64,000 nucleotides of DNA from Branchiostoma floridae (taxonomy: Eukaryota > Chordata > Leptocardii > Amphioxiformes > Branchiostomatidae): NCBI RefSeq assembly GCF_000003815.2, contig NC_049979.1:7034729-7098728 (forward strand). Reading direction: 5' to 3'. The notes below the pieces were generated by a model. The model searched no databases. It had not been told where the DNA came from and was given only the letters and a program-made list of their open reading frames with translations. The position numbers and the translations under genes were made by a program. Below are positions 23,619-34,114 of the stretch, one piece after another. How positions within the stretch are numbered: position 1 is the first letter of the stretch; each line of letters starts with the position of its first letter.

Positions 23619-26600
23619 CTGTAAAGGGAACACGTTTATGAAGGTTATACACCCAGGTAAACGATATTCAAATACAATTCAATCTCTAGAACTGGATAAA
23701 AGACGGATATCATTACTTCCGGACGTTTCGACACTCTTCTTCAGCATCAATTCTGATCGACCGTCCGATGTATTTACAACCCTATCCCACCCCCCACCCC
23801 GCTCCCTGTCCTGCCACGCCGTGATCCTGCACGGCGCCACGACACTCGACAGAGAGGATATGGAGATGGATAACGGGCCAGTTACTGCCATGGTAATGCA
23901 ATTTCGTGGAATCAAGTGTCTCAGTTTGGCATCGTAAAACACATGAAATGCTAGTGCTGCTCTCTCGCTTGTCACGAAGGCCTCGTGTGGCGTAAGCCTT
24001 GATATAATAGGTGCAAGAACGGAAAAGCTTTGTTCCTATTAACCGAATACCTTCTTTGGTACTGGGCCTGGCTACTTCAGGCGTTATGTAACGAAATAAT
24101 TCATAATTTGTATTCGAAGTAGGAAAAGTGGTCAACGTCTGACAGAGGTCATCATTTAGGTCATTCCCGTTGACCGAGCAGAGCTTATTTGAAGAAGCAT
24201 CTGTCACAGATGACAGACAACTCAAGCACTATCTATCACCAAAACGGCGTACGTTGCTGGCGTCATCTGTCAATCATTGACATAGAATGCTTCTCTCTCG
24301 CTTGTCACATCATCGATCACTCAAAACGCTTACCTGTTTTAAAACACACCACGCGGCAGCATGTCGGTCATCACCGTAGCTGACAAGGGCACCCACCCGC
24401 AGTACATCACCCGTAGGTGGTACATAGCCATGCAAGGTTGTTGACGTATGTAGGAACATCTTCTTTTGGAGTAAATGTGTTTAACGGGTGACGGACTGTA
24501 GCAGGTACTAGTTACGGAGGCCTGAGCGACATGAAACGTGATGAGATAAAGCATGTGATGTTTCTGAGGATCGTGTATCAGAGTTATTCTTAGGGCGTTC
24601 CATGTCAGCGCAACGAGAACTAGGTCAGCCTCGTGCGGAACAAGTGTCAAGTGGACTGCTTGGCGAGACCGTGATATTTCAGCTATCCTAACCCACCCTG
24701 CTGGAAGCTAACACCCGCCAACCATTCACCGTGATGAGTGACAGAAGCGTTTTTGCCTGCAACGATTACCTCAAGCTCCATTGTGACTGTTGCTAGTATG
24801 CATGTAGATATCTCTCGCCAAAACCATACAAGCGGTGCTTATTCAATCAACTGTGTCTAGGAATCCCAGCACATGTTGTATGACTTCCTAGTTTTTAATA
24901 GTGGGATCTAAAGGACGTAAGTTATTTCTGCTGCCCCTGGTTACTATCGGGGACTAAACACCGTCTGTAATCTTAGACCTCCCAGACAAGATTAGCCAGT
25001 CTTGTCTCTTTAGCAGACGCAGTGTGGGAATGTCAGCGTGATGATCTAATAAAATACTTCACCGGGAGCTTGCTTCGCAAAATCATGACATGGTAACATA
25101 ACTTTAGTGTGTTTTACGCTCCTGGCGTCTTAACCAAGAGATCTTGAAGCTTCATCTTAATTTTTGGTTTCTGATTCAAAATTAGATTGCAAAACCACCC
25201 CTGCTCCTTTGGAGATGATGTACGTTCCTTTTGAGATGATATACATATCTTTTCTGATGTGACTTTTTGACATTCTATATTTGTGCGTGGTCAACGAAAA
25301 GGTCGAAATTGCTGCAAGATATAAACGGAAAGCAATAAAAGATGTAAAAGCTATAAAAGGTGTAAAAGATTGATGACACTCTCTTCAACACGAAAAAGAA
25401 GAACCACTCTGCATGGTGGGGACAACGCGTACAGAACGAAGAAGAGTTTAATACCCCTGTCACATTATCCACGATCTATGGGCGTATCGATGGAAGATCG
25501 GCCATATTCAAGATCGACAAAGGGTTGCGCGTATGTTTCACCTGAAAACCGTCCCTATCACATATAAGCCATACTTTGTACCTTGTAAAATTATAAGCGA
25601 GGCTCGGGGGATTGCCGCAGAATCGTCGTCCGATCGATTTTCGCCAAATAAACAAACTAATGGCCCGGAGTGAGGGACACACCATGGCTACCGATCGGGT
25701 TGTTGATGATGTGAAAGTGGTGAACACCAAATGAAATATGACCAGTCCTATTAGATAACCTGTGCCCTGAGCGGCCTCGCAGCTGTTCTCATCCGTTAGG
25801 TCATGTGCAGAACGGCATTCATGGCCCTCTGTTTGAGTTATTCGTCAGTGGTATTTTGAGTGGTCGTTGATGTTGTTGTTGTTGTTGCTACTACACGATG
25901 TTATTGCTGTTCTAAAGAGCCCATCTAATGACTCGAGTTAAAGTTAAGTCAGCTGAGGATAAGTCTGTTATGTCGGTGCTGTTCTTGGAAATCATTAGTG
26001 GCGTACTTTTTTGTCAACTTTGTCCGGAAGGTTGAGCCATAAGTGTGTCCGTGTATGGAAAATAACTGCCCTATTTTGCGTAGAATAACAAAAACAGATT
26101 AAAAACAGCCTTGTTTTTTTCCTTATCAAGGTCATCGCCAATTTTCCTTATGTCGGAAGTAGATACAATGTATATCGCACCGTCAGGGCATATGATGCCT
26201 TAGACACAAATCTATACGCGCTTAATTTCGACGAAACGGCCAAACAGGGGAAAGACTCGATGTCCTGAAGCTGATATGTTTGTAAACAATCTGAAGTCCA
26301 CCCGGCGTGGTGGAAACTTCCAACGCACCATGTGGAAACTTCCAATGCATCATGTGGAAACTTCCGTTGCATCATATATTTTCGTTTTTATCAGCTTGCA
26401 CGCATTCCTCGCCGTGATGAAATATCTGGGAGCCTTATAAACCGATCTGTTGAATGTCTGCCGACACCATGAAGTCTAAACACAGTTTGTTATGTTAAAC
26501 ACCACAGTGTCGTGTACGCCGATGTCGAACCAAAGGGTGAGTCGTCAAAAGGTCAGGCTTTATATAGCAACCGCCTGAGATAGTCAGCATGCCGCTACGA

Positions 26601-27600
26601 GCCAACTCATGTCGCGATGTTAGCTGTAAGTCTTCGGTCTGTTACTACATCCACACTAATGTGACCACCATCGACGGGTACTCTCCACACTAATGCAAAC
26701 AGCCCGCATGCCAATCCCATAACTACCCACGTCCTTGTGGTTAAACAGGGCATAGCGGTATCCAAAATGCCAACTGCAAAAAAACGCAGAATTAACCACC
26801 TATAAATCTTTTCCATTATTTCAATAGAGCATAAAATCAAAACATGCCCAAAAGTGAGGACATGGACTGGTAGCAGAAGCACTGAATGGAGGGGTTTGCA
26901 ATGATGACATCGGCATCAGCTGCCTCCAAAATGTGTCTAAAATCGCTGCTCAGTCTGTCCTACCTTATGTGTCGCTCCCTTTCGCAGTGTAGTGTGTGGG
27001 GAGTGCCCGGTCATTCGCTCATTCTGGGCACAACACCGTCTCGCGGCCACTGTGCGAGGCGAGGGAGACGACGCGATGAAATGTTGTCATAACCCCGGTG
27101 AGTATGCGGCCGGGGGACAGTCAGTCGGCGCTGCCAGTCACGAGAGGTGGGCAAGACGTCCCGCCGGCAGGAGGAGGGTGTTGGGACTGATGGGCCATGA
27201 CTGATGGGATCTTAATTGACAGCTTTTCCACGTCATTCGCGCCCTTGAGAAGTCAAGGAGTCGCCAGAGTTATTAGCGCCCGTGCCAGAGAACCCGGAAC
27301 CTTTTGGCAATTCGTCAGAACGTAACAAGTTCAAGTCGTGTACGTGCAAGTTCAACTGGACTTCACTATGAATTGGCAACATGCTGAGTTAATGAACATG
27401 GGAGACGGTACAATTGAAATCTGTCAGCTGACTGGAGTGTCATACGTGCACACTCCATCCGTCTCAGTAGGCAGATCCGGGATAACAATTATTTCTCTAT
27501 GTGTGGTTTCTCTCTTTCCTCCATTATCCATTTATCAAGACAATATCAATAAAACTTTGATTTAATAATAATATCAAAGTGCTCCTTGTTAGAAAAAATA
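23619..27600. other. About 4 kb without a recognised gene
   Basis: Open frames here (for example 24339-24650 and 26607-26882 on the minus strand) lack splice context or recognisable domains. There is a three-copy 22-bp tandem repeat at 26308-26373 and a short GTT microsatellite near 25868-25886. I see no other structure. Confidence 0.5.
26308..26373. repeat. Tandem repeat, three 22-bp units
   Basis: Three adjoining units of GTGGAAACTTCC(A/G)..GCA.CAT. Units 2 and 3 are almost identical. Confidence 0.85.
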
Positions 27601-27911
27601 ACTGCTTTATTCAGCATAATGCTATCTTACATGGCTCCCTTCAAAGGACAGCAATTAATAAAAATCAATACTGTATCCTGGTAACAATATCTCAGAAGTA
27701 GTAGGACGTAATACCTATAACTCTATAACAATGTACATTTGATTGACAGAGGTAGTTAAAAACACCTGATAAAAGCTCCTTGTTAAAACATGATATTAAT
27801 CATATGTAATTTTATCAATAAGATATGTAATAGAGATTGTAAGTATTTAGGCAGTCGATTTTCAAATATATCATAACTTAACTGAGCAAAGAAGTCGGGA
27901 ATAGACAAGGT

Positions 27912-30900
27912 TTAGTTGCGCCCTGTATCTCCCGTCAACATCAGCGTGGCCCCGGCGACCACAGCTACCCTGAAAGCCCGGCTCCGCCCGAGCGCCACCG
28001 CCCCGCGGACCAGGAGCGGCACGATCCGCCTGGTCCTGTGTGGACCCTCCGGTACCAGCTCGTACACGGGGTACTCTCCGCACAGGTCGGCGGCTGTCTG
28101 CCCCGCCACCTCCGCCAGGTTCTCCACCTGTGCGCCCGTACTGGTCATCAGGACAGGCTGCTGTCCCGCGTCCTTCGCTGCATTAAGGTAGGCTTCTTCT
28201 TCTTCCTCGGTAAGAACCTGGATAGATTATAGAACAGCTATGTTTACTGATTGAATGCATAGATTATGCACTATCAGATACCATTTTCACTGGAAGAAGC
28301 ACCGCTAGAATCCGGAGTGCCTGCAACGCTAATTCACAATTAATTATCCCTAGGGTAACCTATATCCATTGTTTTTAAACAAAGTATTAAGAGATACCAA
28401 GTTTCAAACAGTAATATTTTCAAAATGTCTAGATTGAAACCACCATCCGGCAACTTTATATCCCTAAAAACCTTTTTTAACAACGGATATAGTTACCCCG
28501 CGGATAAAGGTGAACCAGCGTTAGTCATATTTGTTAATCAAACATGCTTTTATCCGCTGTGATGTTGCGATGTTTACCTTGACTTTGAAGTGTCTGGCCT
28601 GTTGTGCGTTGCTAGGGAGGATGCTGTCATCCAGGCGGCTGATCATACAGACTTCCTGCGTCATGTCCTTGTAGACGGCAACACCCTGTCACAGGTGGGA
28701 ATTATTAGTCTATATTCATGAATACGCTCAGTTGAAATAACTACGTGACAGGTTGTTAATCTGTAATAACACAAAAGGGTTGTGATGTCTGTTTTTATAT
28801 CAGTGAACTTGGTAACATTTGATATGGCATGTGTATTTGTTGGACAACGTTGGTTCTTCAGAAACAGGGCAAGAGTTAATCACGCTCGGCTGATTGGACC
28901 TAAGAAAACCTGACATAAAAAAAAAATACATTAGCCCATGGCTACTTCCCCTCAGCCAATGAGGAGCCCCCATTTTCTGTTCATATATCCACATAGTATG
29001 GTGCTACGAAAAAAAGTGTGCTGCTATTTCATGCAAATGAGGAAAAAAGTGTGATGATATCAAGAAAACAGGGGTGATTTCAGCCTGAAAAGTATGGGTG
29101 ATATACGCATGTGACCCGTTCTGACCAATCCTCGCTTACCTTTGAGACCTTCTTCTGGGACCAGAATAGTGTCATGTGATAACTGACCAATCCTATGCTT
29201 GACTTCTAATTGCCCAGAGGAATATGAGCAGACTTTCTGTCTGTCCAGGCATCTTGCCCAGGAAGGTCTTGACAAGATTAATGACCGTGTGCCTGACACT
29301 CTGTCACAGCTTTTCAAGCAATAACAAGAAAGATTGTGGACTTTTAGGACAAAATAAAGTAACATTTTGTAAAGCTGATCAACTAGAAAAGCTTCGGGGA
29401 AGTATGCCATGGGCTAAGTTAGTTACCCCATGGCCTTGGGCTCGTTTTCTGTGTATATCGCCAGGCCCGACACCTCGGGGATTTCTAGTCTCCCCTCGGG
29501 CTTCGCCCTCGGGGAGACTAGAAACCCCTCGGTGGGCGGGCCTGGCGATATACACAGAAACCTCGCCCCGCCCATGGGGTAACTATTACGTATTACGTAT
29601 TTTTCGGTAACTCTCCTGGGCAACGTTCCAGAAACGATATCGATAACAAATTAGTAGTGTTGTGAGTCATGCCTTCTACCTTGAACTTCATAAAAGTTCG
29701 TTCCACAGAAAAGGCAAAGTTTTGCATGGCCGTATCAATGCCTATATCAACACCCTACTGACGTTTTGTGGCCTCCTTAAATACTCCTATGTCAATGCCA
29801 AGCTTGATTGGGTGATTGGGGGTTGCCAAAGCAGGCAGCTGGAACACATCTCAGTAGAGGATAGCTAACGAGGCTTCCCACCCTCAGTCTAGTCAGCTGT
29901 ACATGTACGCCGGAGGGTTGGGACATAGGGCGAGGCTCATTGCTGAGAAATTTTCCTGACTTGACACTGCGATAAATGATTTTCACATTTAATGGATGAT
30001 CTTCATGTTGTGCACATGGTACGCCAAAAAGTAGTTACTCAAGAAACTGGATATGGTTTTGGAAACGGTCAGACGTTTCAACTGCTATCCAGCAGTTTTC
30101 GTCAGTGGCACTGTGCACATTTTCCCACCAGATCTTCAAGTGGTCAGGCTTCAAGTGGAGCGTCACACGACAACGTTCAATGTAGCTCTTATAAAGACGT
30201 ATTCTTGGCCTGAATCAATCTAGGGCTCACGGTTCGGATAGTGTCATAGTTTTTGTACGCTTGGTAAACTGGAATGGCTCTTTAAGTAATGCTCGGGTCC
30301 TTACCCGCTTTGCGTCCATCAGAACAGTAACGTGATCTGTCAGGTCGTCTTTCGGCACCTCAAACGCCTCCACCTGATTGATGACGTCAACATAGAACAG
30401 CTCCTCCTGAGGGGCGACATCGTCCTGTCAATAAGAATACAACAAAATCAGCAGTCTGCAAATACAGGACTTGCATAAAAGTGGCAGATGACAAAAATTT
30501 AACTCTAGAGGCAGAGAAATAGTGTCGTCGTACACACATAATATTCAAATAACGTTACATTTAGTTCAACAGAGTATCAGTTCAAGAACAAGATGAGTTT
30601 TCCGATAACTCATGTGCATGTGCATGTGTATGGCTTAGGTCACATTTCCAAACCGGGGCCCGGCCGGAATGTTTTAAGAAACGAAAAATTAAAATGTATA
30701 CCTAGAAATATACACAAATCATGCCCATGAATCTTATTTTGGCGCTTTTATGTATTTTGATGTGTTTTATATTATTCTTTTTGCTCCCCAAAGCTGCCCG
30801 GCCGGGCCCCGATTTGGAATTGTGACTCAAGCCTATAACAGGACCATTGCGCGTGGATTATATGTGTAACATGGGCGTTTTGCTCCTTCTCGCCGGTGTT

Positions 30901-31367
30901 GAGTGAATAGACCTACCGTAGATCGCCTGACCCTGAGCCCGTCTATGCCGTCAGGAGAAGGGTACTGAGGGAAGGGGTGCGGCAGGTATGGTGGAGGTAG
31001 CCATGGCTTCGGGTATGGCCGGGGAAGTACATACGCCTGGAAAGCACACAAAAACAGAGGTTAATCTAAGCCACTTCTATTCTATTTTCATAAATGTATT
31101 GTTAAACAAGTTGTTGTAACGCCATGATGAGTGTAAGGCACTCACTAGGTTTATCTAGGTCCGCCCTCCAAGTGTCAGTTTGAGAAGTTTGTGTGCGTTA
31201 CACGGAAAGCCAATTCAATCCTAATTGGCCTTCCACGTAACAAACACGATTCGGATTGAATTGGCTGTAACCTCGTAACCTGTGCCAGCTGTCAGATTGC
31301 GAAGACAACCTACCTGGGTAGATACGGCGCAGATGACGAGAAGTGAAACAGCAGCGAGCAGACCCAT
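27912..31367 (-). CDS. BRICHOS-domain secreted precursor (paralogue A)
   Basis: Exons 31367-31314, 31036-30917, 30424-30305, 28685-28578 and 28217-27912 are all in phase 0 and encode 235 residues. Exon 1 is a signal peptide (MGLLAAVSLLVICAVSTQ). Exon 2 is a Pro-rich linker (YPKPWLPPPYLPHPFPQYP) ending in a basic RVRR. Exons 3-5 form a BRICHOS domain: VTVLMDAKR, then GVAVYKDMTQEVCMISRL with the first conserved Cys, then DLCGEYPVYELVP with the second. After the domain comes a furin-like RTRR site, then IVPLLVRGAVALGR and a hydrophobic, basic tail. BRICHOS domains act as intramolecular chaperones for aggregation-prone segments of secretory precursors; the cleavage and role here are inferred. A likely poly(A) signal lies at 27606-27611. 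Its twin is at 34115-36719, divergently oriented. Confidence 0.88.
28325..28532. mobile_element. MITE with AACGCTA..TTCACC ends
   Basis: Ends read AACGCTAATTCAC and, inverted, GTGAACCAGCGTT; inner arms are GGGTAACCTATATCC and GGATATAGTTACCCC. It is the same family as 44016-44238. It lies in the last intron of BRICHOS paralogue A. Confidence 0.75.
29421..29584. mobile_element. Highly palindromic 164-bp MITE
   Basis: AGTTACCCCATGG at 29421 mirrors CCATGGGGTAACT ending 29584. The arms continue inward almost perfectly (TATATCGCCAGGCC / GGCCTGGCGATATA; ATTTCTAGTCTCCCC / GGGGAGACTAGAAA) around a short CCCTCGGGCTTCGCCCTCGGG centre. The overlapping open frames on both strands are products of this palindrome. 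Confidence 0.85.
30631..30835. mobile_element. GC-rich MITE, GCTTAGGTC family
   Basis: Starts GGCTTAGGTCACATTTCC, then CCGGGGCCCGGCCGG; ends CCCGGCCGGGCCCC..GTGACTCAAGCC. It is closely related to 35266-35499, sharing ATACACAAATCATGCCCATGAA in inverted sense. Located in intron 2 of BRICHOS paralogue A. Confidence 0.75.
31208..31268. repeat. Short inverted repeat upstream of exon 1 of paralogue A introns
   Basis: AGCCAATTCAATCC at 31208 is mirrored by GGATTGAATTGGCT ending near 31268. A hairpin or degenerate MITE in intron 1 of BRICHOS paralogue A. Confidence 0.6.
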
Positions 31368-32383
31368 GTCTCAGCGCTCTGGACTCTGTAAAATAGGATT
31401 AGCTAATGTTATTGTAGACCTTGATAACAATGTGACGAAGTCCTCTCAACTGTAGCAGTCCAGGGTGATTGTTGTAGTTCATGGAGAGATTTCTTCCCTC
31501 TGTTATAGCTGGAAACCTACGGCAAAGTCGAATGCAATATTGCGCACAATGATCCAAGGTCTCCAAATTAAACTCAAGACAATGGCGGAAATTGTCACCG
31601 TCTCTGTTCACCGTAGTTTAAGTGCCAGAAATACGTTTGCTGAACTGTGATATTTCCAAGGGACACTGTATAAGGGACGGAGTGACAGATGATGCGTCAA
31701 GAATATTTTTAAGCATATCAATACACTGCACAATACATCAAGACATACCAGTGGCAGGTGAATGGTCCGCTCGAGTTCTGCATGGATGCAGCCTTCAAAT
31801 GCCGCAGTACCAGGTAGACGGACTTTATATTTCTGTTGTTATTCACCAGCTCGCCTACAGCTGGAAAACCCCCATCCACACATCAGGGAAGTTACGTGAC
31901 GCGGGAACTGCTACCTACGTCATCATGCTGACTCAGGAAGAAACATGGCCCGTATTTCTGCCCTCAGCTTCCGGGATGCAAGCCGGAAGTTGGGTTAAGT
32001 GACGGACTCTTGATCTGCTTGTAATTACACCAGTCATTATTGTTTAGAAATAGCCAACTCTAGTATTACAGTAGAATATTGTTCATAACTGTCCATTGTC
32101 ACTTGTACTGTTGTACATCTACTATGTTTATACCATGTACTTGCAATTAGCCCTCGGGCACGAACTTGCCAATAAACTTCTTCAATTATCATTATTGAAC
32201 ATTGAACATCAAACATGTTACAGTGCACGTTCACCGTTTCCTGCTGTGAAACGTTCCGGGTGGATGTACCACCACTCCAGTTTTAATTTGTAACGCTACC
32301 TTGGTACAATAACATATACTGTAGACTCGTGGGAAGTGACACGTTTTTTTTGGGGGGGGGGGGGGCTGTGCGCTGATTTGCAA

Positions 32384-32450
32384 TGTTCAACCAAGGAGCT
32401 TTTAGATAGATCTTTTTAAAAGCTCTTTGTAAAAGCCCCTTGGTTCAACA
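32384..32450. repeat. Hairpin repeat, CCAAGGAGC type
   Basis: TGTTCAACCAAGGAGCTTTT is mirrored by AAAAGCCCCTTGGTTCAACA. Similar hairpins with a CAAGGAG stem lie at 33998-34034, 42749-42787, 49829-49863 and 50147-50184. Confidence 0.75.
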
Positions 32451-32626
32451 TAGACGTGGGCTAAGGTTTTATTACATACCGGTGACAGGGAGTTGGCCTG
32501 ATGAAGGAGATAGATAGATAGATAGATGGTTTATTGCGCAACAATTGTATCAGTGACAATGTATGGCAATGTATATACAACAAAAGGTACAGTCTAACAC
32601 TACACATATAAGTTATATTGCAATAA

Positions 32627-32714
32627 TTTCGGTTACTACAATACTAGTGGAAAATACGGTAGGTATTACAATTTCGGTTACTACAATACTAGTGGAATCT
32701 ACGGTAGGTATTAA
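32627..32714. repeat. Two-copy 44-bp tandem repeat
   Basis: The phrase TTTCGGTTACTACAATACTA is repeated directly, each copy followed by GTGGAA..TACGGTAGGTATTA. Confidence 0.9.
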
Positions 32715-33282
32715 ATATATGGGGGCGGTATAAAACCTTCTCCCGCAATGGACTAATTTACTCTCTTCCCCTGCATTGAGATCCTTAGCCCATGTTGAAT
32801 ATTGCGAATCAGCCCTCATTCCTCCCGAATAAACACCGCTGCTCCGAAAGCCTGCGATGACCGAATTCAAATGTACTACTGTCCACCAGAAGCAGTCGAG
32901 TTTGTTTTGGGTGTAATGTTATTTGGCGGCGTTTCCGTGGAGGCGTTTTGCATGTTTTTCTGGAACTGCGACCGACCAGTCTGGCAGATGTGAAAAGCAC
33001 ACACCTTCAGACAGGCGTCAAAGGCACCTCCATAAAACATAAAAGATCGCTCCGAAAGCAAGCCCGACTGCTACATCTGCTTGGATTAAAGAAGTTCCAT
33101 CTTGTGGCCTAGTTTCCACCAGATCCTCCTATAAAATGGGGAATGATTGGCCAGGAGTTCGCGGGAAAGTTAACAGCGCCTGCCAGTGAAACCATACGAT
33201 TGTCAAACTCCTCGGCAACAGACGAATATGATTTAACATTCTCCCTACAGTCAGCATACCTTATTCTCAAAGCAGACAACGG

Positions 33283-33400
33283 TTGGCTTGCGGAGATAGC
33301 AGTGGTCGGGATTTTTTCTGGCTCGCTTCAACCTCTGCTTGGTGAGGGAAGCGAAAAGTAAAATCCCTATCACTGCTATCTCCGCGAACCAACCTCTGCC
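33283..33400. mobile_element. Palindromic MITE
   Basis: GGTTGGCTTGCGGAGATAGC at 33283 is mirrored by GCTATCTCCGCGAACCAACC ending about 33396, with GTGGTCGGGATTTT / AAAATCCCTATCAC inside. No coding content. Confidence 0.8.
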
Positions 33401-34114
33401 TGGAGAATAACCTTCTTGGCGAAGGTAATAAGCATGACTAGCCTGGAAGGGACTACACCCTCAGCTTGGAGAGTAAAAATATACCATCAGAGATCCGGCG
33501 AATTACCAGGAACCCGAGCTCCCTAGCTTGTATCCCAAAAGAGGACAAGCTACTCACTGGAAGACCGTACCCCACGCTACTTGTGTATGCAACTTTAACC
33601 ATGTCAGGAAATTACACAAACTGTGCGGCAGTTTATTGAAGTAATGACCAACTCCGCTAGGTGCGCTCTCCCAGTATCACTGCTAATCATGGCCATCAAT
33701 CATGCTAAGTCAGGACTTCCGGAAGAGTTCCAGTACCCATGGAGTGGCCTTCGGACAGGTTAACTTCAATGGGCATCCGGTCTATTTCAAGTAGATGCCT
33801 CTTATCTCATCTGGAACCTCACCGGACATCAAATAAAGCAACGCCCTTCACACCTGGCATATAAAAACCACGAAAGCACAACCATGCTCAATCCAGTACC
33901 TGTGACTGTAACCGTGAGAAACAAGAAAACTCCTGAAACAGTGCGAAAGGTGAGGCTGAAACAATTGTTGTATCTCGATCATCGTCATAGCCTTTACTTC
34001 ATAACATCAAGGAGTTTTTTTAACCTCCTTGATAACTTTACCTGTTTATCATCTTTGTCCCGCTGAGAAATTGTCTTACTAAACCTTACCGATTTTTCTG
34101 CAGATTAGATCAAG

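Larger units (their letters stand above)
31368..34114. other. Shared upstream region of the divergent BRICHOS genes
   Basis: The 2.75 kb between the two start codons holds a run of about 13 G near 32350-32365, a CAAGGAG-type hairpin (32384-32450), a GATA microsatellite (32508-32526), a two-copy 44-bp tandem repeat (32627-32714) and a palindromic element (33283-33400). An open frame at 31622-32002 lacks supporting features. I see no further gene. Confidence 0.6.

Noticed and set aside
26607-26882. Hydrophobic 91-aa minus-strand frame
   Set aside because: No splice context, no recognisable motif, and its membrane-like stretch can arise by chance in this composition.
29224-29623. Overlapping frames on both strands with PSPGP and SPRA repeats
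   Set aside because: Created by the 164-bp palindrome at 29421-29584.
31622-32002. 126-aa plus-strand frame in the BRICHOS spacer
   Set aside because: No homology seen and no splice partners. Left as non-coding.
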